Positions 46,901 through 53,664 of a stretch of DNA of 64,000 bases are shown here, piece after piece (position 1 is the stretch's first letter; each line of letters starts with the position of its first letter). The notes beneath the pieces are model-generated. The model saw only the letters and a list, made by a program, of their open reading frames with translations, searched no databases and was not told where the DNA came from. A program made the translations under genes and the position numbers. The stretch comes from Oreocharis arfaki (taxonomy: Eukaryota; Chordata; Aves; Passeriformes; Paramythiidae), in the NCBI GenBank assembly GCA_013398015.1, contig VZRR01010743.1:1-64000 (forward strand). The letters are read 5' to 3'.

Positions 46901-47898
46901 TTAACCACGTCTCCATCTCTCCGGTCTCATGGCTCCTGGGTTTTCTTTCCTTGGTCCTTGTGGTTATCATCAATGAGATTGTGAAGCTGCATGAAATCAG
47001 GTATGGGGGTTGAAGGGAGGATGGGGAGAAAGGGCTGGAGCCTTCCTCCAGCCTGACCTTGAGCTGCATAAAAAAATGATGCCCAGGGAACAGGGTGGGG
47101 AACAAAAAGGAAGAGCTGATTGCATTGTGTAAATCACCTGGCTATTGTGTGCAGGCCCACGTTCCACCTCCCAGGGAGGAAGCGCAGGGGAGGAAGGAGG
47201 GTCAGAGAAGGGCAGTGGCAGTGATTGGGAGCAGGAAGGGACAACAAAATTTCCTTATCTCAAACCAAAGGGAGGGAGAGAGCCAGGGTCTATGCAGCAC
47301 CAGTATGGAACTGGGGAGGGCTGTTCTCTCCATCTTGTCCCATGGGGACAGAGAGGCATTGAATCGCAGCAGAGGAAATGTGCCTTCACACAGAGCCTGG
47401 ACTGTGAGACTCGCTTTCACAGGAAGTGGCTGAAGCCAAGAACGAGTAGCAGGCAAAGTGACTGGCTGTTCTTCCCAGCACAGGGAGCAGCCGGAGCTGG
47501 GAGTCAACGCTAATGAACATTGATTCAGGAAATGGGCTGGGGAGGAAAAGCAGTGGGGCTTACAGGGAACCCTGATGGGGATAGAGACACCGTCTCAGTT
47601 CCTGGACCTTTCTGTGCTGTGTCTGGTGTCCTTGGAGATGGGATTTAGCAGGATGGGGTAGGACTGAGACCATGGGTTGCTCTCTGGATTTGATTCCCCT
47701 CCCAGGCTACCACAGGGCCCAGGCCAGGCCACAGCCTGCTTCTTGGGACTGGCAGCTCAGGAATGGCAGTGGGGCAGTCTTGCCTTTCACCCCTCCACAT
47801 ACTGACTCTCTTTTTTCTTCTCCAGAGTCCGCGTCCGTTACCAAAAGAGGCAGAAGTTGCAGTTTGAAACCAAGTTGGGGATGAATTCTCCGTTTTAA
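7893..47898 (+). CDS. TMEM94: TMEM94, full coding region in 31 exons (P-type-ATPase-like ER membrane protein)
   Basis: The joined exons (listed separately) sum to 4,083 nt, 1,360 codons plus TAA, with every junction GT-AG and in phase. The product matches vertebrate TMEM94 (KIAA0195) nearly end to end. From known biology: it is an ER multi-pass protein, recently proposed to be an ATP-driven Mg2+ pump (ERMA), and human loss-of-function variants cause a neurodevelopmental and cardiac syndrome. Seen here: TM1-TM2 at about 69-85 and 97-114; an actuator-like segment around 185-200 with L-V-E-G-D; TM3-TM4 at about 281-302 and 320-338; D415-K-Q-G in the place of the P-type D-K-T-G; a long N/P-domain region; about six C-terminal membrane segments from 1093 to 1330; and a basic tail ending G-M-N-S-P-F. 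Identity is very sure. The pump activity is a literature claim and cannot be read from sequence alone. Confidence 0.97.
9251..9324 (+). mobile_element. CR1 LINE 3'-end fragment
   Basis: TTGGAACTAGGTGATCTTTAG followed by CCAGTCCAAACCATTCTGTAA matches the terminal 70 bases of bird CR1 in sense orientation. It lies in TMEM94 intron 1. Confidence 0.85.
12340..12580 (+). promoter_or_regulatory. Candidate internal TMEM94 promoter and 5' UTR of an alternative first exon
   Basis: This stretch directly precedes the alternative ATG. It has a CCCCACCCCC/CCGCCGCC block at about 12362-12387 (KLF/Sp-type), then a long TC-rich run with pyrimidine initiator-like sites at about 12490-12525. No TATA box is obvious. 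The exact start of transcription cannot be read from sequence. It is inferred to be a promoter from its position ahead of a well-formed coding exon with a perfect donor. Confidence 0.45.
12581..12634 (+). CDS. TMEM94: TMEM94 alternative first coding exon (18 codons)
   Basis: ATG CTC TTC AAA begins an 18-codon frame (M-L-F-K-Q-A-D-L-W, ending G-K-C-R-K) that stops exactly at a consensus donor, GTAAGT at 12635. It ends in phase 0, the same phase as the canonical start exon, so it joins 19415 in frame. No ATG precedes it nearby in its frame. Replacing the 8 canonical codons by 18 gives a 1,370-residue protein. I recall a human isoform ten residues longer than the 1,356-residue form, which would fit, but I cannot check it. 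The ATG context is weak (C at -3). Confidence 0.66.
13268..13365 (-). repeat. MIR/L2-tail-like relic
   Basis: TTGTATAGTGCTTCAAAGCTCTC followed by a CTTATCC and CAGCAGCCTGGTGGGACAGG block resembles the antisense MIR/L2 3' tail (small-gap, T-rich, GAGGTAGGT-type motif). Confidence 0.5.
14205..14325 (-). repeat. MIR-like SINE relic
   Basis: GAGAAACTAGGGCACAGAGG followed by C-C-C-A-C-T-G-T-C-A-T-G-C-A-G and CAGTGGCAGAATGAATTAGAG follows the antisense MIR core (GAAACTGAGGCACAGAGAGG type). Confidence 0.65.
19415..19534 (+). CDS. TMEM94: TMEM94 exon 2 (residues 9-48)
   Basis: Acceptor CAG ends at 19414; donor GTGAGG at 19535; phase 0 on both sides. It encodes the cytosolic N-terminal amphipathic, Lys/Glu-rich segment ending T-S-W-K. 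Both candidate first exons splice here. Confidence 0.94.
20219..20346 (+). CDS. TMEM94: TMEM94 exon 3 (residues 49-91, TM1)
   Basis: It encodes a conserved aromatic/cysteine stretch (N-R-C-S-C-F-H-W) and then the first membrane segment, a leucine-rich run at about residues 69-85. Donor GTGAGC follows at 20347, leaving two bases of a split serine codon. Confidence 0.95.
20928..21064 (+). CDS. TMEM94: TMEM94 exon 4 (residues 91-137, TM2)
   Basis: Membrane segment 2 lies at residues 97-114 and is followed by a basic helix (R-Q-E-R-L-K-C-R-E). The acceptor AG at 20926-20927 is chosen because it completes the split codon in frame. The nearer AG at 20931-20932 would bring in a stop at once. Confidence 0.93.
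21706..21902 (+). CDS. TMEM94: TMEM94 exon 5 (residues 137-202, actuator-like region)
   Basis: Highly conserved block W-P-D-S-M-Y-P-D-L-H-M-P and then L-P-V-S-L-L-V-E-G-D-V-V. This resembles the start of the actuator domain of P-type ATPases (L-V-x-G-D). Donor GTAACT at 21903, phase 0. Confidence 0.96.
22530..22681 (+). CDS. TMEM94: TMEM94 exon 6 (residues 203-253)
   Basis: It continues the actuator-like region, with an E-P-G-D-L-F motif and a proline-rich loop (F-S-P-P-P-S-P-R). It ends inside an Arg codon before donor GTGGGT. Confidence 0.95.
22970..23072 (+). CDS. TMEM94: TMEM94 exon 7 (residues 253-287)
   Basis: It encodes the conserved R-P-V-T-A-L-D-N-E-R-F segment and the first half of membrane segment 3. 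Donor GTGGGT at 23073, phase 0. Confidence 0.95.
23374..23460 (+). CDS. TMEM94: TMEM94 exon 8 (residues 288-316, end of TM3)
   Basis: The second half of TM3 (G-F-L-I-T-N-A-V-R-F-I-F) and a short loop ending Q-L-Q. Phase 0 on both sides, 29 codons. Confidence 0.95.
23966..24082 (+). CDS. TMEM94: TMEM94 exon 9 (residues 317-355, TM4)
   Basis: TM4 at about 320-338 contains P-I-L-P-L-L-F-P, a proline-broken helix like the M4 of P-type pumps that leads into the catalytic aspartate region. Phase 0 on both sides. Confidence 0.95.
24083..27858 (+). other. TMEM94 intron 9, 3.8 kb
   Basis: The first part is strongly pyrimidine-rich on the + strand (about 24640-25340). The rest is the antisense CR1 relic and an AT-rich simple stretch at about 26338-26372. 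A splice-site-like island at 25271-25287 is discussed as a finding. Confidence 0.75.
25740..27450 (-). mobile_element. Ancient, long CR1-type LINE relic (antisense)
   Basis: The whole stretch follows, with many small changes, the antisense strand of an ancient amniote CR1-type LINE. Landmarks in + order are CATATTTTCCAAACCTCTAAT near 25780, TTAGCTTTCTCCACTGTTTC, CTTTGTATTGTATACAG near 26190, ATGTCAAAAGCAGTACTTTT near 26452 and GCTTTGTTAAACTGATCC near 27150. The order covers reverse-transcriptase and endonuclease regions of the element. All frames are broken, so it is inactive. Edges are approximate. I recognised it from memory of the repeat, not by alignment. Confidence 0.68.
27859..27915 (+). 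CDS. TMEM94: TMEM94 exon 10 (residues 356-374)
   Basis: A 19-codon exon (L-A-K-F-S-E-D-T-L, ending V-S-S-Q) after a 3.8-kb intron that carries an old CR1 copy. Phase 0 on both sides, so skipping it would keep the frame. Confidence 0.93.
29255..29335 (+). repeat. MIR-like SINE relic
   Basis: AGTGAGTAACCTTGGGCAAG then TCACCTCACCAC is a close match to the MIR core in sense orientation (GTGACCTTGGGCAAGTCAC type). It lies in TMEM94 intron 10. Confidence 0.72.
29733..29837 (+). CDS. TMEM94: TMEM94 exon 11 (residues 375-409)
   Basis: 35 codons, phase 0 on both sides, ending L-G-S-V-T directly before the aspartate-motif exon. Donor GTGAGT at 29838. Confidence 0.94.
30451..30615 (+). CDS. TMEM94: TMEM94 exon 12 (residues 410-464, D-K-Q-G motif)
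   Basis: It starts V-L-C-C-V-D-K-Q-G-I-L. D415 (codon 30466-30468) sits where P-type ATPases carry the phosphorylated Asp of D-K-T-G-T-L; the two threonines are replaced by Gln and Ile. Then comes E-T-V-L-F-F-S-G-K-V-E and an Asp/Glu-rich loop. Confidence 0.96.
30852..31061 (+). CDS. TMEM94: TMEM94 exon 13 (residues 465-534, hydrophilic loop)
   Basis: 70 codons, phase 0 on both sides. It is a charged, probably disordered insert with basic and serine patches (R-S-K-H-P-S-G-S-N-V-S-F) and an acidic end (T-E-G-G-E-E-E). Donor GTAAGA at 31062. Confidence 0.94.
31231..31546 (+). CDS. TMEM94: TMEM94 exon 14 (residues 535-640)
   Basis: The largest TMEM94 exon. Its first codons are poorly conserved; from E-A-E-D-F-V-C-D-Y-H onward it follows mammalian TMEM94 almost exactly (nucleotide-binding-domain-like region). 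It ends one base into a Gly codon before donor GTGAGG. Confidence 0.95.
31920..32010 (-). repeat. MIR-like SINE relic
   Basis: CATTTTATAGATGGTAAAATG and GGAGGCACAGGGGAGGTAAG, then an A-A-A-C-C-T-G-G-A end, match the antisense MIR core. It lies in TMEM94 intron 14. Confidence 0.68.
32282..32455 (+). CDS. TMEM94: TMEM94 exon 15 (residues 640-698)
   Basis: It encodes G-F-T-P-G-A-K-D-L-F through K-D-T-T-T, including the conserved R-R-P-P-L-S-H-M-I. One base is left before donor GTAAGG. Confidence 0.95.
33500..33690 (+). mobile_element. Old CR1-like LINE 3' fragment
   Basis: A degenerate match to the old CR1 tail: TTAATCTCTGGAACACC, then AAATACTGGGT, then TTATGCAGAAGTCAGACCAG and ATGATCATAA before the end. 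It lies in TMEM94 intron 15 and is older than the CR1 at 49000. Confidence 0.7.
34716..34760. repeat. T/G low-complexity run
   Basis: Runs of T broken by short G runs, ending in GAGGGGGGTC. It is simple sequence inside an intron. Confidence 0.7.
35723..35825 (+). CDS. TMEM94: TMEM94 exon 16 (residues 698-732)
   Basis: It encodes the conserved E-A-C-T-D-F-W-D-G and D-I-Y-P-L-S-G-S-D segments. It ends two bases into an Arg codon; donor GTGGGC. Confidence 0.95.
37009..37226 (+). CDS. TMEM94: TMEM94 exon 17 (residues 732-805)
   Basis: It encodes K-K-V-L-D-F-Y-Q-R-A-C-L-S-G-Y-C and S-A-F-A-Y-K-P-M, similar in place to the catalytic-domain core of P-type pumps, and ends W-S-S-D before donor GTACGT. 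Confidence 0.95.
38438..38619 (+). CDS. TMEM94: TMEM94 exon 18 (residues 805-865)
   Basis: The acceptor AG at 38436-38437 lies in a weak context, but it is the only one that completes the split Glu codon and gives E-G-I-G-E-V. It encodes Q-I-F-M-G-M-V-S-S-Q-Y-Q-A-R, the phosphorylation-domain-like core. Phase 0 at the donor GTAAGC. Confidence 0.92.
38820..38958 (+). CDS. TMEM94: TMEM94 exon 19 (residues 866-912)
   Basis: It encodes F-A-E-K-M-G-L-E-T-G-W-N-C-H and a Ser/Pro loop (P-P-S-S-P-S-H-A-G-S). One base is left before donor GTGAGA at 38959. Confidence 0.95.
39099..39114. repeat. Short (GT)n microsatellite
   Basis: About seven GT units after a G run, in TMEM94 intron 19. Confidence 0.7.
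39586..39701 (+). CDS. TMEM94: TMEM94 exon 20 (residues 912-950)
   Basis: An acidic segment (L-L-M-E-E-E-G-H-S-D) followed by Q-P-T-D-S-D-I-P-S-F-L. Phase 0 at donor GTGAGG. Confidence 0.95.
40555..40654 (+). CDS. TMEM94: TMEM94 exon 21 (residues 951-984)
   Basis: It encodes A-K-L-P-R-G-I-H-Q-V-R-P-H-L and then V-P-L-L-V-P-L-F-T-D-C-T, near-identical to mammals. One base is left before donor GTAAGT. Confidence 0.96.
42073..42181 (+). CDS. TMEM94: TMEM94 exon 22 (residues 984-1020, hinge-like motif)
   Basis: It encodes M-C-E-M-I-K-I-M-Q-E-Y-G-E-V and C-C-L-G-S-S-A-N-L-R-N-S. The latter takes the position of the P-type hinge G-D-G-x-N-D, but the aspartates are replaced by Ser and other residues; the family shares this loss. 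Two bases are left before donor GTGGGC. Confidence 0.95.
42726..42915 (+). CDS. TMEM94: TMEM94 exon 23 (residues 1020-1083)
   Basis: It encodes I-A-L-D-P-L-Y-P-S-R-C-S-W-E-T-F, a variable Thr/Ser stretch, and L-S-G-Q-L-N-S-L-P-C. Phase 0 at donor GTGAGC. Confidence 0.95.
43442..43519 (+). CDS. TMEM94: TMEM94 exon 24 (residues 1084-1109, TM5)
   Basis: It begins A-R-H-A-T-Y-G-I-R-K-C, identical to mammals, then enters a membrane helix. 26 codons, phase 0 on both sides. Confidence 0.95.
43902..43987 (+). CDS. TMEM94: TMEM94 exon 25 (residues 1110-1138)
   Basis: A membrane loop and the next helix, with L-S-T-T-D-I-V-W-L-S-C-F-C-Y-P-L-L. Two bases are left before donor GTGAGT. Confidence 0.95.
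44118..44150. repeat. Perfect 12-bp inverted repeat with 9-base loop
   Basis: Left arm TTCCAAGCACCT (44118-44129) and right arm AGGTGCTTGGAA (44139-44150) are exact reverse complements. It lies in TMEM94 intron 25. No other structure surrounds it. Confidence 0.85.
44455..44536 (+). CDS. TMEM94: TMEM94 exon 26 (residues 1138-1165)
   Basis: A cytosolic loop L-L-G-K-P-P-H-S-S-I-M-T-M-A-T-G-K-N. Phase 0 at donor GTAGGT. Confidence 0.95.
44831..44985 (+). CDS. TMEM94: TMEM94 exon 27 (residues 1166-1217)
   Basis: A cysteine-rich membrane helix pair (Y-F-L-L-C-F-L-L-K-F-S) and a loop with N-T-T and N-L-T sequons, which suggests a luminal face. The loop is less conserved than its surroundings. Confidence 0.93.
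45274..45368 (+). CDS. TMEM94: TMEM94 exon 28 (residues 1217-1249)
   Basis: The end of the luminal loop (A-P-D-W-F-G-T-F) and a membrane helix (Q-K-L-T-A-G-L-I-V-L-H). One base is left before donor GTAAGT. Confidence 0.94.
46495..46588 (+). CDS. TMEM94: TMEM94 exon 29 (residues 1249-1280)
   Basis: The helix end and the basic cytosolic loop H-V-H-R-T-K-P-L-W-K-K-S-P-L, then W-W-T-L-T-V-A-V. Two bases are left before donor GTGAGT at 46589. Confidence 0.95.
46830..47000 (+). CDS. TMEM94: TMEM94 exon 30 (residues 1280-1337, last TM segments)
   Basis: Two final hydrophobic segments, the second being W-L-L-G-F-L-S-L-V-L-V-V-I-I, separated by a loop that diverges from mammals. It ends N-E-I-V-K-L-H-E-I in front of donor GTATGG. 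Confidence 0.94.
47826..47898 (+). CDS. TMEM94: TMEM94 last coding exon (residues 1337-1360 and stop)
   Basis: A basic tail (R-V-R-V-R-Y-Q-K-R-Q-K) followed by K-L-G-M-N-S-P-F and TAA at 47896-47898. The G-M-N tripeptide (47878-47886) has been likened to the Mg2+-selectivity motif of CorA channels. Here it is at the extreme C-terminus, not between two helices, so that likeness is weak. Confidence 0.96.
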
Positions 47899-48999
47899 AA
47901 GCACCCAGCTCAAGTTCCCTGGAGCCAGGGCCAAACAGCCACCGGGAGAGTGGCTGCACCAAAGGCTCAGGGAGTTTTCCCTCACACATGCAAACCAGAC
48001 AGCCTCCTGGCAAAACTACTTTGGCACCTTCCCGGGCCCCAGGCAGGGATCCCTCCACAGGTATGCAGCCCCTCCCCAGCCTGCCAGGTACCCTCACAGG
48101 AGCCTGCAAGCTCTGGTGCCTGTTCAGGCTGCTTTTCCTTTATTTATTTATTGCTAGAGGTATTTGTTAGTATCATGGTGATGCTAAAATGAAGCGACTC
48201 CTTTCCTCTTTGTGAGCAGATGGGTCTCCTGGGCCTGGCAGGAGAATCTGGGACCAGTAGGGCTGCTGAAGCAGGAGATCTCTATTGAAACCCGTTTTGG
48301 TTTTCCATCTCTGCCTGCTCTCCGTGTGTGCGTGCCCGTGCATGCCCTCCCCGCCTCCCTGCCCTGGGTCCCGGGGCAAAGGAGCCATCCCTCTTGCAGT
48401 CCCAGGAGTGCTGGGAGCTCACATTCCCGAGGAGACAAGTGGGAAGGGACAGTCTCTGGACAGCCGGGCTGAGCCAGCCCTGCCCTCTAGTGTCATTGTC
48501 ACAGCCACGTGCTGGCTCTGTCAGAAGAGGGATGAGACAGGGCTTTGGGAAAGGCTGCCTGTGATCCTCTGGTCTGGTGCAGAGGGAGGGCAGCTCTACC
48601 TGCCTGTAGGGAGCCAGCATGGCTCAGCTTCCTGCAGCCCTGTTGAACCAGCTTTTATCTTCTTTAACAACCCCCAGAGAGGTTTTATAGCTGTTCTCCT
48701 GTTTGTGATCTGAATTGCTGTTCTGCTTCAGTAATGTGCCTGCTTGAGAGAGCCACAGCTCCAGATAAAGCCTGAGCCCTGCCTATCCCGCCCTAGAGAG
48801 AGGGGATGCCCTTCCAGGCAGGATATCTGCAACTTGCAGTTGTGACTAATACAGAGCTGGTGAATGGCTCCTTTCCCAATCCCAGGACCGTGCTGCATCC
48901 AGTACTTGCTCTCCAAGGCACAGGGAACCCCCGCCAATCATGTCTGTCTGTGACAGTGCTGGGAAATCTCTCCTCTCCGTGCTAATGCCTTCACACGGA

Positions 49000-49181
49000 A
49001 CCACAGAATGGTTTGGGTTGGAAGGGGCCTTAAAGCATGGCTTGTTCCACCCCCTGCCATGTACAGGGACACCTTCCTCTATCTGAGGTTGCTCCAAGCC
49101 CTGTCCAACCTGACCTTTAACAATTCCAGGGATGGGGCAGCCACAACCTCCCTGAGCAACATCTGCTCAGTGTTTTTCTGG
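49000..49181 (-). mobile_element. CR1 LINE 3' fragment, reverse-oriented in the TMEM94 3' UTR
   Basis: On the + strand it starts with the reverse complement of the CR1 3' end (CACAGAATGGTTTGGGTTGG at 49002-49021), then shows the C-C-A-C-C-C-C-C-T-G-C-C-A-T-G block, GGTTGCTCCAAGCCC and GGATGGGGCAGCCACAAC, all typical of bird CR1. It is 5'-truncated, as most CR1 copies are. Confidence 0.9.
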
Positions 49182-50454
49182 AGACCTCTTAGTTTGCTGG
49201 GGAGGACCCTCCCCTGAGTGCTACAGCCAACCATGATCAGCCCCAGTGCAGCACACAAGCTCCTGAGCTCTGACCAGACCCCATCTGTACTGGGAGCTCT
49301 AGTGCCATTGTGGGCTGACAGCCAGGGGCCACGCAGGAGCACACAGACTTGGCTCCCAGAATATTTGCAGCTTGTGGAGATGTTGACCCTAGTTCTAAAC
49401 ACTGACTAAAGCTGGTAAATCCTGGCCCTGTTTTTGGTCCCAAAATTAACACTACAATATTTGGCTGTTATTTCCCCTTTGGTACCCGAGATTAACAAGT
49501 GGCAGCTGGTCCCTCCTGGGCAGGCAGGGAGCTGGCTGGGAACCCCAAGCTCTGCCCTGCTGCTCCACCTTGTCTTCCTCACTTTTCAGCATAACCAGAG
49601 AGCATGGACACGGCTGAGTGTCTCTAAGCAATACCCTCACCCTGCTGTGGGGCTGGTAGAGGAGCAGAGCTGGCTACAGCCAACCCCTGAGCTCTGGGGA
49701 CACACTGAGGATGCTGGAGGGGGGCAGCTGGGGGTGTTCCAAGCCCTGGACCCAGTTCCTGCAGCTGAGGAGCAGAAGTAGAGATCCTGTGCTGGCAGGA
49801 TTGCATGGGATAGGGAGCCAGCAGCTCCCTGGGGAAGCACAGGGCTGCTCCCCTGCGCCACAGCAGTGTCTGCCCACCTTTGCCAGCCAGGCTGGACTGT
49901 GCCCTCACTCCCCTGGCACCTGCAGGGCTCAGGGAGAACAGGCTGCACCTTTCTCAGCCTCAGTTCACTAAATGCCAGCTCCAGATCTGTGACACCTGGC
50001 CCCTGAGAAATCAGCTTTCCTTCCTGATGCCAGGGTCGGATCACAAGTGGGATATGATCTCCTCTGTGGCAGAGCTGAGCTGGAGTCAGAGGCAGGACAG
50101 AGCTGCTCACTGCTGTCCTAACTTTCCCCCCACCCAGACCTCAGCTCTTGCCCTGTGCCATGAACTTTTGTAGGTGATAAAAGGCAGCGGATTCCAGGGC
50201 TTCTTGCTGGCCACACCTTCCGCTGGAGGAGGCACCTGCAAGGTTTCCTCCTCTGGGTGATCACAAATGTTTATTTTCCTGCATCCTCCTTCCCCTGCTA
50301 GACTTGGAGGGAGCTAAAGTGTATGAACGGAGCCTTTTGGACGGTCTTGCCAGTGCCACCCTTCCCTCAGCCTTTGAAGTGTCCAAGGGTCAGGGTGCAC
50401 GGCTTCAGAAGGAAATTTCCTACATCAGATGTTTTTAAATGCTGTATATTTTAT

Positions 50455-50576
50455 ATTAAATTTTTTGGGATGTATGTAAAAATATTTCATTTGTATTAAA
50501 ACTTGTAAATTGTATAAAAAAGAAAAAAAGAAACAAACCCAGACCCACAAGCATCCATTATATGAATGGCAATAAA
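50455..50576 (+). terminator. TMEM94 poly(A) signals
   Basis: ATTAAA at 50455-50460 and 50495-50500 and AATAAA at 50571-50576, in an AU-rich stretch followed by TG-rich sequence. The A-rich run at about 50515-50535 is genomic and could mislead oligo-dT priming. Which signal is used cannot be read from sequence. Confidence 0.7.
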
Positions 50577-50590
50577 TGATTGTCTTGGAT

Positions 50591-51559
50591 AACACACCTA
50601 AGAGTGGGAATGAGTTTGCACCCAGCAAAGCAGGGAGGTAAAAATGTTTGTGGCTGCTGGGGTCACAGGGTGTGATTTTCCTGTTGTAGGAACACAGTCT
50701 GAGAGCTTGATGCTCCTGGGATCCAGTTCTGGCCTTTTTCCCAGTTTCTGCCCAGCTTTGGGCAAATCTGTCCATCTCTGAACACCTCTTCCTACAGAAT
50801 AAGTTTGCTTACCTGGTGGTTTCCTGGATCCCAGGCACTGCTTCAGTCGAGGCTGGTGGCACAGTTTGAATCCCTCTGGATGAATGAAAGGTCAGGGTGA
50901 GCTGAAGAGGCACTGGGAGCACTGGAGACAAGCAGTGGTGGGATAAGGAGGCCTGGGCTGCTTGTCCTGAGCAAAGCAGGCCCTGGGGTGACAGTGGCCA
51001 CACTCTGAGCAGGCAGGAGGAGGGAGGAATGCTCTGCCTGGCACAGGGGGGTAGTGGAGGTGTCACATGGGCAGAGCTGGGCACTGGGACACCAGCGCTG
51101 TCACCACGTTACTGCCGTGGTGGTGAGACTCACACTGAACATTAACCTCACGGGAGGAGACTGGGACTCACCAGGGGAGATTATCTGAGGAACCCTGGAG
51201 CATTCAGGGGACAGGATAAAGCTGATCCTCGATGGACTTCAAGCAGTAGGAGACAGGCTTGTGCCATTTGACACAAAGGACACAACTAGGCAAAACTATC
51301 AAAAGGGTAAAATATGCCCCACTGTTTAATAGAATTTAGTCTTAATGGATGTTAGTGGAAAACAAAACATGATTAACACAAACAGAGCAGATGGTTTAAA
51401 ATCTGTTGTCAGTCTGGTGATTACACGGGCTATTTTTTCCCCTCACTGTCTCGCTGCACGGAGCAGGTGCAGCTGGGGTCAGTTAGTCCCAGTTGCAGTG
51501 TACATAACTTACACACCATACAGTAGCTTCAAAATAGAGATCTAGAGCTCAAAAAATAG
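50591..51559. other. Intergenic gap between convergent TMEM94 and CASKIN2
   Basis: About 1 kb between the inferred 3' ends. Open frames here are short and unlike any protein I know; no repeat is recognised. The TMEM94-CASKIN2 tail-to-tail order is as in mammals. Confidence 0.6.
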
Positions 51560-51582
51560 GCATTCTTCTGCAAAATCAAATG

Positions 51583-51588
51583 TTTAAT
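51583..51588 (-). terminator. Candidate CASKIN2 poly(A) signal (ATTAAA)
   Basis: TTTAAT on the + strand reads ATTAAA on the - strand, next to AU-rich sequence. I found no AATAAA on the - strand between here and the stop codon. This is the best candidate, not a proven site. Confidence 0.45.
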
Positions 51589-52258
51589 TCCCTTATTGAC
51601 AATGAGAGCAGCGTTGTGCTGCCCTCAGGTGGCTCAGACAGCGGCAGCTCCACCCCAGTGTCCTCTTATCCCTGACCCAAGACTTGCAGTTCTGGTTAGT
51701 AAATATATATAATAAATCACATTTAAAATATATACATTGGCTTTTAAAAAAAAAACATTTACAGTTTATCAACATTGGAGAAAAAAATAACTGGGTTTGT
51801 CCCAAGTTGACTCGTGAGAGTAAAAATGAGTTTTAAAAGGTTTCTGTGAACCTCTTGATAAAGTGCTACTGGTTGTAGCTATTTGAAAACATGTTCATGA
51901 CGTGGCACTCAGACACGGGCAGTGGATACACTCAGTGTGGAACAGAAATCGGAGCCAGGGAAGAAGTGTCTTATCTGCCTCACACTGACCTGAAGTCCTG
52001 GCCAACGACAGGATTTTAGGTTTTTTCAGGGCTTCCTATATTTGCTTTTTAGCCCAGAAGCCAGGCTGGCACCTCTTGCCTGCCCAGCCCACAGCACATC
52101 TCCCCTCAGGAATGTTCAGGTGGGCTTTGCTCCCCTTCCCATGCAACAGCACAAGGGGCAGCAAACAGTCCAATCCAGCTGCAAACTCCCAACAGGATTG
52201 GGAAGCAACTGCCTTCTCAGCCACCTTCTCCCTCTCCAGTTTGGTTTTGCAATGGTGA

Positions 52259-52272
52259 TTTTTTTTTTTTTT
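52259..52272. repeat. T14 homopolymer
   Basis: Fourteen T on the + strand, A14 on the CASKIN2 strand. In the transcript it may act as an internal oligo-dT priming site. Confidence 0.8.
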
Positions 52273-52439
52273 AAAGGGAAACGTGGATTTTTCTTTCCCT
52301 TTGTTTGGAATTTTTGTTGTAGCAAATGGCACTTCAGCACAATCTTCGGTTCCCTTCTGGTGCTCTGATGCTTTCATTTGCTTGGCATGCCGAGCGCGAG
52401 CCAAGTTCGGGGCTCTTGGACATATTTAGCCATGCACTA

Positions 52440-52720
52440 CTGAGCAGATCTTGCGAGAGAAATCTGTCTCGGAGCGATGCAGCCGCTCCTCCCGCCGGGA
52501 CGCAGGGAGCTCTCGCTGCCGTTCCCCCGCTGCAGCCACGGGCTGTGAATGGCCGCATCCGGCGCGCGGGAGCTGCTCCCGGGCCGAATTCCCCCGGTGC
52601 ATCCGGGGTCAGCTCCCCCGCTGGGCTGCAGAGCCGCAGAGAAGGATCACGTCTCAAACGCTGCTACTGTCGAACAATGCTCACGGCGGGGTTTGTGCCA
52701 GCAGCTCCCCGCAGGGAGGG
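52440..52720. other. CpG-rich patch within the CASKIN2 3' UTR
   Basis: A dense run of CG dinucleotides with GGCGCGCGGG and CCCGCCGGG blocks, in contrast to its CpG-poor flanks. No coding exon is recognised on either strand. Confidence 0.6.
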
Positions 52721-53664
52721 GCACTGGGAAACAGGACTGTTTTCTCCCAAAAAAAGGGATGAGGGGAGAAAAAAAGTTAAAAATCATTAATCACGCTGCT
52801 GCTTCACTCTGGAAGGACCAGGGTGGGGGTTTGCATAGGCACGGTGTTGGCAGGGGGTGAACTCCATTGAGCAGCATGATCTAGACAGACTGGCCCAAAT
52901 TCCCAGGTTTTTGGCACTGCCATCACCATCCTCATCACTCTGGGAAGGGGCAGGAAGGCTCCCATGTCCGGCAGGGCCGTGGTGGAGCATCCGCTGCTCT
53001 GCAGGCTGTGCCAGCCCCAGCACCATCTCGAGGGGTCTGTGGGTCCCGCTGGAGGGATTTCGATCCACTTGGATTTCACGCGGACTGATGCTGACGCGTT
53101 TGGAAAAGCGGCAAATAAAGCAGAAAGGTTCCTTCTCGCTCTGCAAGCTGCCAAATTGCGACAAGCCCTGTCTTCTTTTAGCTGCTGTCAGGCCTGGCCG
53201 GGGCTGGGGCTGCTCAGTGAATCGCCAGCTCGGTGGCAGCTGCCCGGGGAGGTCTCTCCTGTGACACATTGTTGGCAGGGGATAAATAATAAGAGGCAGG
53301 ACTCAACAATGCAGCGGGGAAAGAGAAAGGTCCCTTGTGGAGGCTCCTCAGCTCTGTGCAAGGGAACGAGGGCTTCTCCGTGCCCTCCAGGACTGCATGT
53401 GCAGCCCCTCTGGGCTCTCCTGCTGCCAGTCTGGTGGGAAATGCTTGACCCCCTCGGAAACCGGCCCAAGGCCACGCTGGCACACGTGACATAAGAGCCA
53501 GTGGTGGGCAAGGAGGGCAGCTGTGTTCCCAGCCGCAGTGCAAAGCGCGGGGAGGGAGGCGGCTGGAGAGACCTGCAGGCACCACTCGGTGCCAGATTCT
53601 TCCCCCATCACAAGGGGCACTGGTGCAGCAGCCGGCGGCAGGGAGGGGAAGGAGGGAGCAAGCC

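Larger units (their letters stand above)
47899..50590 (+). other. TMEM94: TMEM94 3' UTR
   Basis: There is no further coding exon downstream of the stop. The stretch runs to an AU-rich end with several poly(A) signals. It contains a reverse-oriented CR1 fragment. The right edge is inferred from the AATAAA at 50571. Confidence 0.75.
51560..53664 (-). other. CASKIN2: CASKIN2 3' UTR (inferred extent)
   Basis: No other exon is seen between the stop codon and the first plausible poly(A) signal on the - strand. It contains the CpG-rich patch at 52440-52720, a T14 tract (A14 in the transcript) at 52259-52272 and an AU-rich end. The extent is inferred. Confidence 0.55.
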
